Shown: piece by piece, positions 1-7,768 of the stretch
How the letters are laid out: every line of letters begins with the position of its first letter
Position numbering within the stretch: the first letter of the stretch is position 1
Source: JAEUJM01 sp041918615
GTDB taxonomy: Bacteria; Actinomycetota; Acidimicrobiia; Acidimicrobiales; DATDAH01
Assembly (NCBI GenBank): GCA_041918615.1
Contig: JAYRVH010000043.1
Span: 186,001 to 250,000 of the forward strand
Direction of reading: 5' to 3'
Length of the DNA: 64,000 nt
Notes under the pieces: generated by a model
Seen by the model: only the letters and a program-made list of their open reading frames with translations
Told to the model about the DNA's origin: nothing
Databases searched by the model: none
Position numbers and translations under genes: made by a program

Positions 1-466
1 CGAACTGCAGCAAGCCCATCTGGACGAGCTCGGCCATCGAGTCGACGTCGGACGTCATGCGAGACACCACCACCCCGGCCTTCTCCCGGTCGTAGTACGG
101 CATCGAGAGCTGCTGGAGCCTGTCGAACACCGCCAGGCGCAGGTCCCGCAGGAACGACTCGCCCACCCGGCTGACGACCAGGACCTGGCCGCGGTACACG
201 ACGTACGCGACCAGGGCCACGACCACGTAGGCCGCGACCGCCAGGTCGAGCGCGGCCGCATCTCCCGCGCTGATGCCGTTGTCGATGCCGTAGCGCACGA
301 GCAACGGCCCGGCCAGGATCGTCAGCGTCCACACCACGAGGAGGACGCACGCCAGGACGACCTGACCCCGGTACGGGCGCAGCATGGCCGCCGCCCGGCG
401 CCCCAACCGGCGCGCCTGCTCGGCATCGAGTTGGTCGGCCGCGTCCACTCCGGCCTGGTTCCACAT
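1..466 (-). CDS. ABC exporter half-transporter, membrane domain (cut by window edge)
   Basis: Amino-terminal part of a type I ABC exporter subunit; the nucleotide-binding domain lies outside the window. The reading frame is open from an ATG at 466 to base 1 and begins MWNQAGVDAADQLDAEQ. It contains hydrophobic segments (VVLACVLLVVWTLTILAG, then AAYVVVALVAYVVY) and the coupling-helix region RLQQLSMPYYDREKAG followed by VVSRMTSDVDS, typical of the ABC transmembrane domain. The ATG shares its A with the TGA of the upstream exporter subunit (TGATG), so the two are almost certainly translated together and form a heterodimer. Its ATP site should be the canonical one, because the partner's is degenerate. 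Confidence 0.85.
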   Translation of the reverse strand, partial: MWNQAGVDAADQLDAEQARRLGRRAAAMLRPYRGQVVLACVLLVVWTLTILAGPLLVRYGIDNGISAGDAAALDLAVAAYVVVALVAYVVYRGQVLVVSRVGESFLRDLRLAVFDRLQQLSMPYYDREKAGVVVSRMTSDVDSMAELVQMGLLQF

Positions 467-2280
467 CAGTTGCCGGCTCCCGCGAGGTCCAGGCCGGCGC
501 CGCCGGTGGCGCCCGAGCCATCCGAGGCGCCCTGCCGCTCCGTCGACGCCAGGATCTCCCGGTACCGATCACTCGTCGCCAACAAGTGGGCATGGGTGCC
601 GTCGGCCACCACCCGGCCCCCGGCCAGGACGACCACCCGATCGGCCAGCGCGACCGTGGCGGCGCGATGAGCGATCACCACGGTGGTGCGTCCCGACATC
701 ACCACCTTCATCGCATCCCGGATCTCGTGCTCCTTGGCGGGGTCGACCGACGAGGTGGCGTCGTCGAGGATGAGCACCCGAGGATCGGCGAGGATCGCCC
801 GGGCGATGGCGATGCGCTGACGCTGGCCCCCCGAAAGCGAGAAGCCCCGCTCGCCGATCTCGGTCGCGTACCCGTCGGGCAGATGCTCGATGAACGAGTG
901 GGCGCCGGCCAGGCGGGCAGCGCGTTCGATGCTCTCGACGGAAGCATCGGGGTCGGCGAAGGCGATGTTGCCCGCCACGCTGTCGCTGAACAGGAAGGTG
1001 TCCTCGAACACGATGCCGACCGCCCGGCGGAGCGCACGCAGCCCCAGGGTCGTCACGTCCACGCCGTCGATGAGCACCCGGCCCTGGCTCACGTCGTAGA
1101 AGCGGGGCAGGAGCCGGGCGATGGTGGTCTTGCCCGCGCCGGTGGCGCCGACCACGGCGACCGACCCTCCCGCGGGCACCACCAGGTCGAAGCCGTCGAG
1201 CACCGGACGCCCGTCGGGCGCATAGGCGAACCGCACGGCTTCGAAGCGGACCTCTCCCACCGGCGACCCCGGCGAACGGGGGGCGGGCAGCCCCGCCCCG
1301 GACGGGTGATCGAGGATCACCGGCGTCGTATCGAGGATCTCGTGCACCCGTTCGGCAGATGCCACCGCCCGTTGTGCCTGGGCGATGATCATCCCCAGCA
1401 TGCGGAGGGGCCAGATGAGCAAGACGACGTAGATGTTGAAGGCCACGAGCGAGCCGAGCGACAGCGTGCCGTTCAGCACCTGGTGGCCGCCGTAGCCGAG
1501 GACGGCGACGAGCCCGAGGTTCGGCAGCAGGTCGAGCGCAGGCAGATAGGTGGCCCGGATGCCGGCGGCGGCCATCGACTCGCGATAGACATCGTCCGCC
1601 TCGGCCCGGAGCCGGTCGGCCTGCACCGACTGGGCGCCGAAGCCCTTCACCACCCGAACGCCCGACACGGTCTCCTCGACCACGCTGGCCAGCTCGGCCG
1701 ACTCCCGTTGTATGCCCATGACCGGCCCCTGGAGCCGGCTGGAGAACCGCTTGGCGAGCACGTTCACGAACGGCAGTCCGGCGAGGGCGAGTACCGCCAG
1801 CACGGGGTCGATGGTGACGAGGATCACCGTCACGAGCACCACCGTCAGCAGGTTGGACATCGTCAGGGGGATGAGCACGACCAACTGCTGCACCTGCTGC
1901 AGGTCCGTGTTGGCCCGGCTCATCAGCTCACCGGTCTGCGACTGGTCGTGGAACGCGAAGTGCAGGCGCTGGAGGTGCGCGAACAGCCGGTCGCGCAGGT
2001 CGGTCTCGGCCCATCGGCTCTCACGGAAGGCCAGGTAGCGGCGGAGGCCTGTGAACACGGCGGCCACCACGCCGACCGCGACGATGAGAGCCGTCCAACG
2101 GAGCAACGCGGCGCCGTCGAAGGGGTCGATGCCCCGATCGATGGCGTTCTTCACGAGCAGTGGAACGCTCACCTTGGCCGCTGTCCACGCCAGGCCCACG
2201 AGCACACCCGCCGCCACCCCACGCCATTGACGCCGCAGCAGGGACCGGATCAGCCGGGCGCCTGGAGAGCGCTCCGTCAC
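466..2280 (-). CDS. ABC exporter half-transporter with degenerate ATP site
   Basis: A 604-residue fused membrane/ATPase subunit of a type I ABC exporter. About six hydrophobic helices occupy residues 1-320 and the ATPase domain residues 340-590. Walker A is GATGAGKTT (about residue 382), the signature is LSGGQRQR and the switch His lies in VIAHR. Two key positions deviate: the Q-loop reads VGIVFEDTFLF, with Glu where Gln is usual, and Walker B reads LILDDATSSVD, with Asp replacing the catalytic Glu. That pattern is known for the non-hydrolysing site of heterodimeric exporters such as TM287/288. The start is a GTG. The stop overlaps the start of the second subunit by one base. The substrate cannot be inferred. 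Confidence 0.9.
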   Translation of the reverse strand: MTERSPGARLIRSLLRRQWRGVAAGVLVGLAWTAAKVSVPLLVKNAIDRGIDPFDGAALLRWTALIVAVGVVAAVFTGLRRYLAFRESRWAETDLRDRLFAHLQRLHFAFHDQSQTGELMSRANTDLQQVQQLVVLIPLTMSNLLTVVLVTVILVTIDPVLAVLALAGLPFVNVLAKRFSSRLQGPVMGIQRESAELASVVEETVSGVRVVKGFGAQSVQADRLRAEADDVYRESMAAAGIRATYLPALDLLPNLGLVAVLGYGGHQVLNGTLSLGSLVAFNIYVVLLIWPLRMLGMIIAQAQRAVASAERVHEILDTTPVILDHPSGAGLPAPRSPGSPVGEVRFEAVRFAYAPDGRPVLDGFDLVVPAGGSVAVVGATGAGKTTIARLLPRFYDVSQGRVLIDGVDVTTLGLRALRRAVGIVFEDTFLFSDSVAGNIAFADPDASVESIERAARLAGAHSFIEHLPDGYATEIGERGFSLSGGQRQRIAIARAILADPRVLILDDATSSVDPAKEHEIRDAMKVVMSGRTTVVIAHRAATVALADRVVVLAGGRVVADGTHAHLLATSDRYREILASTERQGASDGSGATGGAGLDLAGAGN

Positions 2281-2470
2281 GGGAGGCCTACGGGCACGGC
2301 ACGGCCTACGACGGCGCGTCAGGGTCGTCGGCGACGAAGTGCACGCAGACGTGGTGGGCGCCGTCGCCGCGGCGAGCCCTCACCGTTCGACCACCTCGTC
2401 GGCGGACGCAGCGGCCGTCTGCAGTTCGGGGCCGAACGCAGCGGGGCCGACGGGTCCGAGGATCACCGGG

Positions 2471-2998
2471 TCAGGCTAGGCGGGTCACGAGCCGAAGCTC
2501 GTGGCGATACCGCCGCCCTCGCTGCACGTAGAGCTCGACGGCCTCCGCGAACGCGCCGAAGGGCACGGCCCCGAGGCGGAGCACCGCCGGCACGCCGAGA
2601 GCCATCGCCCCCGACGGCACTTCCATGTCGTTCGGCACCACGGCATTGGCCCCGACGATCGCTCCCGACCGGACGACGGCCCGGTGCAGCACCACCGAGC
2701 CCGAGCCCACGAGCGACCCCTCCTCGATGACGCATCCCTCGAGGTGTGCGTTGTGGCCCACCACGCACGCCGCGCCGATCGTCGTGTCGTGGTCGCCGGT
2801 GGCATGGACGATGGTGCCGTCCTGGACCGATGTGCGCGCACCCACGACGATGTGCCCGTCGTCGCCCCGGAGCACGGCGGTCGGCCACACGGTGGCGTCC
2901 GCGCCGATGGTCACCAACCCGATGATCACCGCGTCGGGGTGGACGTAGGCGTTGGGATGGATCTCGGGGACGGCCGCGCCCAGCGCGTAGACGGGCAC
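2471..2998 (-). CDS. Gamma-class carbonic anhydrase-like hexapeptide-repeat protein
   Basis: A left-handed beta-helix protein of 175 residues built from hexapeptide repeats, for example VIIGLVTIGADATVWPTAVL, then VGSGSVVLHRAVVRSGAIVG. The three metal-binding His of the gamma-carbonic anhydrase/YrdA family are visible: His in QDGTIVHATGD, and two His in VVGHNAHLEG. The frame stays open further upstream, but that stretch is Arg/Pro-rich and overlaps the flavin reductase gene, so the GTG at 2998, eight bases after that gene's stop, is taken as the start. Length fits the family. Activity may be weak or absent, since many YrdA-type members are not proven anhydrases. Confidence 0.85.
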   Translation of the reverse strand: MPVYALGAAVPEIHPNAYVHPDAVIIGLVTIGADATVWPTAVLRGDDGHIVVGARTSVQDGTIVHATGDHDTTIGAACVVGHNAHLEGCVIEEGSLVGSGSVVLHRAVVRSGAIVGANAVVPNDMEVPSGAMALGVPAVLRLGAVPFGAFAEAVELYVQRGRRYRHELRLVTRLA

Positions 2999-3006
2999 GA
3001 CCGGGC

Positions 3007-3510
3007 TCAGGCTTCGAAGCGCCCGTAGCCGCCCCGGAAGAACACGAGGGGGAGGCCGGCGCTGGCGGCGTCCAGGTCGACGGCCCGGCCGATGACCACG
3101 AAGTGGTCGCCCTCGTCGTGCACGCGTTCGATCTCGCAGTCGACCCAGCCCAGCACGTCGGAAAGGACCGGCGACCCGGACCGGCCGGCGGTCCACCCGA
3201 CGCCCCCGAACTTGTCGTCGCTCCTGCTGGCGAAGACCCGGCACAGGTCTTCCTGGTCAGCGGTGAGGATGTTGGCGCAGAACGCACCCGATGCCTCGAT
3301 GAGCGGCCAACTCGACGAGGTCTTCTGGGGACAGAACAACACGAGGGGCGGATCGAGCGAGACCGACGCGAACGAGCCGATGGCCATGCCGACGGGTGTC
3401 CCCTCGTTCACCGCGGTGATCACCGTGACACCCGTGGGAAAGTGACCGAGCACGTTGCGGAAGTGGGCGCCGTCGATTCCTGCGGCATCCGGGCTGGTCG
3501 GGTTGGTCAC
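3007..3510 (-). CDS. Flavin reductase family protein (FMN-binding split barrel)
   Basis: A 167-residue protein of the flavin reductase-like family that supplies reduced flavin to two-component monooxygenases. Family features are the opening FRNVLGHFPTGVTVITA, the central SFASVSLDPPLVLFCPQKTS and GAFCANILTADQEDLCRVF, and a C-terminal GRAVDLDAASAGLPLVFFRG. The start has a good ribosome site (AGGAG nine bases before the GTG). The carbonic-anhydrase-like gene follows after eight bases, suggesting co-transcription. No oxygenase partner is adjacent, although three LLM-type oxygenases lie elsewhere in the window. The assignment to the HpaC/HsaB-like group is by resemblance only. Confidence 0.9.
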   Translation of the reverse strand: MTNPTSPDAAGIDGAHFRNVLGHFPTGVTVITAVNEGTPVGMAIGSFASVSLDPPLVLFCPQKTSSSWPLIEASGAFCANILTADQEDLCRVFASRSDDKFGGVGWTAGRSGSPVLSDVLGWVDCEIERVHDEGDHFVVIGRAVDLDAASAGLPLVFFRGGYGRFEA

Positions 3511-3549
3511 GATCGTGCTCCTGGGACGGCTGACGGGTCGCCGCCGAGA

Positions 3550-4410
3550 CTACCGAGGAACGGCGACTCGGGAACCCAACAGAACCGTCAGCCCCTCGGC
3601 GGCGCAGATCACCTCGTCGATCCCCGTGTCGTCCGCCATGCTCCGGGCTTGGCCGGCCAGGCGGTCGAGGGTGTCGTCGTCGTGGGTCGGGTCGTGATGG
3701 AAGAGGGCGAGTCGTCGCGCCCCCGACTCGCGGGCCACGTGCACCGCGTAGTCGACCGTGCAATGCCCCCAATGAGCTTTCTTGTCGAACTCGTCGGGGG
3801 TGAATTGCGCATCATGGATGAGCAGGTCCACCCCGTCACAGAGGTCGAGGACCGATTCGGCGATGCCGAACCCGCCGTCGATCGGTTGCTGGTGGTCGCT
3901 CAGGTAGGCCACGGAGACGCCCTCCCAGTCGACGCGGTAGCCGTTCGTGAGGCCCACGTGGGGGACGTTGCGGACGCGCACCTTGGCGTCGCCGATGGCC
4001 AAGTCGGTGTCGGCCACGTCGTGGAACGAGACGTCACCGTCCAACTCGGCGATGCCGACGGGGAAGTAGGGCGGCCGCATGAACGTGTCGAAGGCCGCGG
4101 CCATGCCCAGGCCGGGCTGCGGCGGGCCGTAGATGTCGAGGGAGGCGCCGGCGCGGTGGAGGGGGGTGAAGAAGGGCAGGCCCTGGACATGGTCCCAGTG
4201 CAGGTGGGTGACCAGCGCGACGCCCCGGAACGGGTCGTTCCCCACGAGCGTGTCGCCCCAGAAGCGCAGGCCGGTGCCCAGGTCGAGGACGATGGGATCG
4301 GCGCCGGGGGCCTCGAGCACCACACAGGCGGTGTTGCCGCCGTATCGCTGATTGGCCGGGCAGGGGCACGGGGTGGAGCCCCTGACCCCGAAGAACGTGA
4401 CGTTGAGCAG
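3550..4410 (-). CDS. MBL-fold metallo-hydrolase (phosphodiesterase-like)
   Basis: About 286 residues of metallo-beta-lactamase fold. The metal motif is THLHWDH, a second His lies in VPHVGLTNG, Asp in SDHQQP and LIHDAQF, and the late His in LFHHDPTHDDD. The opening FFGVRGSTPCPCPANQRYGG is characteristic of an MBL subgroup related to cyclic-nucleotide phosphodiesterases and RNase Z. The frame extends upstream to 4656 but overlaps the divergent hydrolase. A CTG at 4410 follows a strong purine-rich ribosome site (AAGGAAGGGG); an in-frame TTG at 4434 is the alternative start. The substrate is unknown. Confidence 0.85.
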   Translation of the reverse strand: MLNVTFFGVRGSTPCPCPANQRYGGNTACVVLEAPGADPIVLDLGTGLRFWGDTLVGNDPFRGVALVTHLHWDHVQGLPFFTPLHRAGASLDIYGPPQPGLGMAAAFDTFMRPPYFPVGIAELDGDVSFHDVADTDLAIGDAKVRVRNVPHVGLTNGYRVDWEGVSVAYLSDHQQPIDGGFGIAESVLDLCDGVDLLIHDAQFTPDEFDKKAHWGHCTVDYAVHVARESGARRLALFHHDPTHDDDTLDRLAGQARSMADDTGIDEVICAAEGLTVLLGSRVAVPR

Positions 4411-4490
4411 CGGTCCCCCCTTCCTTGTGGACAACCCTAACGAACGCCGCGTGTTCACGGGGCGCGTGTGACGGGCGTCATACTCGTCCC

Positions 4491-5363
4491 ATGAACAGCA
4501 CCGTGCACCGCGTGACCGCCCGAGGCCTCGAGTTCGCGTACCTCGAGGCCGGAACGGGGCCGCTGGCGTTGTGCCTGCACGGGTTCCCTGACGGCGCCTG
4601 GACCTGGCGCCACCTGCTGCCGACCCTGGCCGATGCCGGGTTCCGTGCTGTGGCACCGTTCAACCGCGGCTACGCGCCGACCGCGGTGCCCACCGACGGC
4701 ATGTACCAGGCGGGCGCGCTCGCCGCCGACGCCAACGCGCTGCACGACGCGTTCGGCGCTGACGCCGACGCCGTGATCATCGGCCACGACTGGGGCGCAA
4801 TGGCCGCCTACGGCGCTGCCGGCAGCGCACCGGCGAGGTGGCGGAGAGTGATCGCCGCCGCCGTCCCGCCCGCGGACGCGATGGGCATGACCTTCTTCAC
4901 CTATGACCAGTTGCGGCGGTCCTGGTACATGTTCTTCTTCCAGCACCCCCTTGCCGAGATGGCCGTTGCCGCGGACGACCTCGCCTTCATCGAGCGCCTC
5001 TGGGCCGACTGGTCGCCCGGCTACGACGCCGACCAGGACCTCCCCCGGGTCAAGGAGTCGCTGAGGAGCCCCGAGCGCCTAGCCGCCGCACTCGGGACCT
5101 ACCGCGCCACCCTCGGCGACGGTCCGCAATCCGCCGACCTCTCGGGCGAACAGGCCGCGTGCGGCACCACTCCCCCGCAACCAACGATGTACCTCCACGG
5201 CACCCGAGACGGGTGCATGGGCATCGACGTGGCGCGTGCAGCGGCCGCGGCCTTCGACCGCGAGGGCAGCCGCTTCGAGGAGATCGAAGGCGCCGGCCAC
5301 TGGCTGCACCTCGAATCGCCAACCGCGGTCAACCGCCTTGTCGCCGACTTCGCAACGAGCTGA
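4491..5363 (+). CDS. Alpha/beta hydrolase, epoxide hydrolase/haloalkane dehalogenase type
   Basis: A 290-residue alpha/beta hydrolase. The oxyanion motif is LHGFPDGAWTW, and the nucleophile elbow is GHDWGA, where Asp rather than Ser is the nucleophile, as in soluble epoxide hydrolases and haloalkane dehalogenases. The acid is probably in HGTRDGCMG and the base is the His in GAGHWLHLE. The ATG at 4491 is preceded by CATACT and six bases, resembling a leaderless promoter. The gene is divergent from the MBL hydrolase and converges on the ferritin lipoprotein gene. The physiological substrate cannot be read from sequence. Confidence 0.88.
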   Translation: MNSTVHRVTARGLEFAYLEAGTGPLALCLHGFPDGAWTWRHLLPTLADAGFRAVAPFNRGYAPTAVPTDGMYQAGALAADANALHDAFGADADAVIIGHDWGAMAAYGAAGSAPARWRRVIAAAVPPADAMGMTFFTYDQLRRSWYMFFFQHPLAEMAVAADDLAFIERLWADWSPGYDADQDLPRVKESLRSPERLAAALGTYRATLGDGPQSADLSGEQAACGTTPPQPTMYLHGTRDGCMGIDVARAAAAAFDREGSRFEEIEGAGHWLHLESPTAVNRLVADFATS

Positions 5364-5386
5364 GACCGCGGCCCGGACGCGGCCGT

Positions 5387-5415
5387 GCCCCGCCACCGCC
5401 AGGTGGTGGCAGGGC
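5387..5415. terminator. Probable bidirectional terminator hairpin
   Basis: An 11-bp inverted repeat with one mismatch (arms 5387-5397 and 5405-5415, loop of 7) lies between the convergent stops at 5363 and 5437. There is no U-tract, as is usual for high-GC actinobacterial terminators. Confidence 0.55.
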
Positions 5416-5436
5416 GCCGGTCAAACGCTGAGGCTG

Positions 5437-6291
5437 CTAGTTGGCCGCCGTGGTCGTGGTGCCACCGCCACCGCCACCGCCACCGCCACCCCCGCCTGAG
5501 CCCGAGCTGACGAAGGCGTCCTCGGTGATCGCGTCCTTGGTGGGCATGAAGGCCACGGGGACCTGCTCGTCGGAGAGGAAGCCCCGCAGCACCGCCATGT
5601 GCCGGGCTTCCACGCCGCCGATGCCCATGATCGCCTGTCGCAGCGTCGTCGTGCTGAGCACACCGGTGGCGAACACGTAGGTCTCGGCGGCCACGGTCTC
5701 GAGCGTGAGTGCCAACTCGACGACGCTGGCCTCGTCGGTGAGATCGGCGACCGCCGGGTCGATCACGTTCTCCTGCACGAACGGGTTCGGATCGGTGAAC
5801 TCGTTGCCACCGGCCGCCACCGTGGCCGCCTGCAACGCACCGGCGTGCTCGTCGTGCTGATCGCGGAACAGGGTGGCAGCCGATGCGACGTCCGCCGTCG
5901 TCACGAGACCTGAATCGATGGCGGCCTGATAGGTGTTGACGGCGAGGATCTCGAGCGACGTCGCGGTGCGGAGCAGCGTGAGGTCGGTGTCCGCGGCGCC
6001 CGCTGCAGCCGTCGTGGTCGTCGCGCTCGCGGCGTTGCCGCTCTCGGCGACCTCGGTGGCATCGCTGCCGCACGCCGCCAACACGGCGGCGCCGAGCACG
6101 GTCACCCCGCCGATCTTGAGGAAGCCCCGGCGGTTGGGCAGGCCCAGCATCTGGGCCTTGGCCGAGGCGGGGATGTCGTCTTCGGAGCCGAACACCCGTA
6201 GCAGCGAGTCACGCCACGGGCGCATCGCCGCCTTCTGCTCGGCTCGAGAGGTGGTCAACTGCCGCCGCACCTCGTCACGGGAGAATTCCAT
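5437..6291 (-). CDS. Tat-exported ferritin-like lipoprotein with poly-Gly tail
   Basis: A 284-residue ferritin-like protein predicted to be exported folded by Tat and lipid-anchored. The twin-arginine motif NRRGFLK is at about residues 53-59, followed by a hydrophobic stretch and the lipobox LAAC, with Cys at residue 74. The mature part is a four-helix ferritin-like domain with carboxylate/His motifs LEILAVNTY, DQHDEHAG, ETVAAETY and VEARHMAVL, positioned to bind a di-metal site. The 52-residue cytoplasmic segment before the RR pair is unusually long. The C-terminus is Ser-rich with twelve consecutive Gly and a TTTTAAN end. It lies 32 bases after a second ferritin-like gene and has a purine-rich ribosome site. 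Confidence 0.88.
   Translation of the reverse strand: MEFSRDEVRRQLTTSRAEQKAAMRPWRDSLLRVFGSEDDIPASAKAQMLGLPNRRGFLKIGGVTVLGAAVLAACGSDATEVAESGNAASATTTTAAAGAADTDLTLLRTATSLEILAVNTYQAAIDSGLVTTADVASAATLFRDQHDEHAGALQAATVAAGGNEFTDPNPFVQENVIDPAVADLTDEASVVELALTLETVAAETYVFATGVLSTTTLRQAIMGIGGVEARHMAVLRGFLSDEQVPVAFMPTKDAITEDAFVSSGSGGGGGGGGGGGGTTTTAAN
5461..5490. repeat. Hexanucleotide microsatellite (five copies of GCCACC)
   Basis: Five exact tandem copies of GCCACC encode Gly-Gly dipeptides on the minus strand inside the tail of the ferritin-like lipoprotein. Gain or loss of a unit changes the Gly tract by two residues without a frameshift. Confidence 0.9.
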
Positions 6292-6323
6292 CTTCGTTTC
6301 CTTCTTTCGTCTCGGGCGGGGGG

Positions 6324-7052
6324 TCAGGCGTTGACCGGGTAGTCGGCGGGGTTCAACGCGGTCTCCTGGTTCTCGAAGCTCGGGACGTACTCCTCGAGGT
6401 CCTGACCCAGAGCCTGCCCGAGGACCACCGCGTGCTGCGCCTCGACGGGCAGGATCGTGGCCACGGCCACGGCGTTGGTCGGGTCCTGGAGGATGCCGAG
6501 GCTGAAGAAGTAGGTCGAGGCCGCGCCGTTCTCGAGGTCCTGGGCGATCTGCAGCAGCGCCGCCTGGTCGGCCGCGTCGGCGATCAGGGGGGCGAAGACG
6601 TCGAGCACCGCCTGGTTGGCCTCACCCGTCGCCGCATCGCCGGCGACCCCGGCGAACGCTCCCGCATGCTCCTGGTGATGACCGGCGAACGTGTTGGCCA
6701 CGTCGAGGACCGCCGGGTCGAGCAGCCCGGTTTCGCCTGCTGCACCGTAGGCGGCGACCGCGGCGAGCTCGACGCTCTCGGCGAAAGCGGCAAGGTCGCC
6801 GTCGCTGATCTGGTCCTGCGCCCACGCCGCCGGCATGAGCCGTGACATCGGCACGAGTGCCGAGCCCAGGGTGAGGGCGGCTCCGCCGAGTCCGGCGGTG
6901 CGGATGAAATGGCGACGGCTCGCCCCCAGCTTCCGTGATGTCTCACCGAGGTGCACCTCACGAAGGTCCTCGTCGATCGTCCTCATCGCGTGGTGGTGCT
7001 GGTCGTCGACATCAGCGGCCAGCTGACGCAACTCGCTCGTGGTGATCTCCAC
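6324..7052 (-). CDS. Tat-exported ferritin-like protein
   Basis: A 242-residue ferritin-like protein, probably secreted or periplasmic. The twin-arginine motif SRRHFIR (residues 45-51) is followed by a hydrophobic helix and a likely signal peptidase site after AWA (about residue 77), with no lipobox Cys. Mature-domain motifs are ESVELAAVAAYG, GHHQEHAGAF, LENGAASTYFF and VEAQHAVVLG, giving Glu/His positions for a metal centre. The GTG at 7052 is chosen because AAGGAG lies eight bases upstream; the longer frame to 7130 is Arg/Pro-rich. The N-terminal 44 residues before the RR pair are charged and His-rich (DDQHHHAMR). It is likely co-transcribed with the downstream ferritin lipoprotein. Confidence 0.88.
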   Translation of the reverse strand: MEITTSELRQLAADVDDQHHHAMRTIDEDLREVHLGETSRKLGASRRHFIRTAGLGGAALTLGSALVPMSRLMPAAWAQDQISDGDLAAFAESVELAAVAAYGAAGETGLLDPAVLDVANTFAGHHQEHAGAFAGVAGDAATGEANQAVLDVFAPLIADAADQAALLQIAQDLENGAASTYFFSLGILQDPTNAVAVATILPVEAQHAVVLGQALGQDLEEYVPSFENQETALNPADYPVNA

Positions 7053-7156
7053 GGTGGGTCTCCTTGTTCGGGGTTGGGGGGAGCGGCGATGCGGTGTGGC
7101 CGATGGCCGCACCGGCGCCGGCAGGCGCAATGGGCGCCCACCGGTGAGCGGGGCCC

Positions 7157-7591
7157 TCAGGAGACCGTGACGCTACCGGTCATCTGACTGTGGATGTTGC
7201 AGTGATAGGTGAAGTCGCCGGTCTCGTCGAAGGTCTGCTCGAAGGTCGAGCCGCCGTCGATGTTGCCGGAGTCGAACGAGTCGTCGTCCGCCGTGACCGT
7301 GTGGGCGAAGTCGTCGTTGTTGGTCCATGTGACGGTGTCGCCCTGGCCGATCTCGATCGGATCGGGGGTGAAGGTGAAGTTCTCGATCACCGGCGCTGTG
7401 GGGTCACCACCCGTGTCCGCCGCGGCGGTGGTGTCGGTCGTGTCGCCCCCCGAACCGGAGTCCGTGGCGGTTGTGTCGGAGGAACTGCTGTCGCTGCTGT
7501 CGTCGCTGCCGCAGGCCGAAAGGCCGAGCAGGAGCAGAACGGCGAGCAGGACACCGGTCAGGCGTCTCGCGGGGGTCGTGCTGGGGGTCAT
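7157..7591 (-). CDS. Cupredoxin-domain lipoprotein (blue copper protein)
   Basis: A 144-residue secreted type I copper protein. The signal peptide ends in the lipobox LSAC (about residues 24-27), followed by a Ser/Thr/Asp/Gly-rich linker to about residue 65. The cupredoxin domain shows the ligand set His in DDFAHTV, then Cys, His and Met in YHCNIHSQM, as in plastocyanin and pseudoazurin. It probably carries or accepts electrons on the outer face of the membrane. The two Tat-exported ferritin-like genes follow on the same strand after about 105 bases, which suggests a shared extracytoplasmic metal or redox role. The ATG start agrees with the signal peptide. Confidence 0.9.
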   Translation of the reverse strand: MTPSTTPARRLTGVLLAVLLLLGLSACGSDDSSDSSSSDTTATDSGSGGDTTDTTAAADTGGDPTAPVIENFTFTPDPIEIGQGDTVTWTNNDDFAHTVTADDDSFDSGNIDGGSTFEQTFDETGDFTYHCNIHSQMTGSVTVS

Positions 7592-7768
7592 GGGCTCTTT
7601 CCGCTTTCGATCGTTGAGCTTGCCGTCGCGGAAAGACTCTTGCACGCTTGCAGAGGTGGCGTGGATTCGACCGCCGGCGACCTCGAGATCCCGGGCCTCG
7701 TAGTCGGGTCGTGGGCCCCGTTGGCCCTTCACCGCCCGGCGCTCTCCACCTTGGTGCCCCCCACGCCA

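Noticed and set aside
2281..2470. Possible small gene between the carbonic-anhydrase-like gene and the ABC exporter
   Set aside because: Two short minus-strand frames of about 25-28 codons follow one another, but neither has a ribosome site or resemblance to anything known.
586..2730. Long plus-strand open frame of 714 codons opposite the ABC exporter
   Set aside because: It is the antisense shadow of the exporter and carbonic-anhydrase-like genes, rich in Arg, His, Gly and Pro with no domain; a common effect of high GC.
2999..3244. N-terminal extension of the carbonic-anhydrase-like protein
   Set aside because: This stretch overlaps the flavin reductase in another frame and is Arg/Pro-rich; a GTG right after the reductase stop fits the family length.
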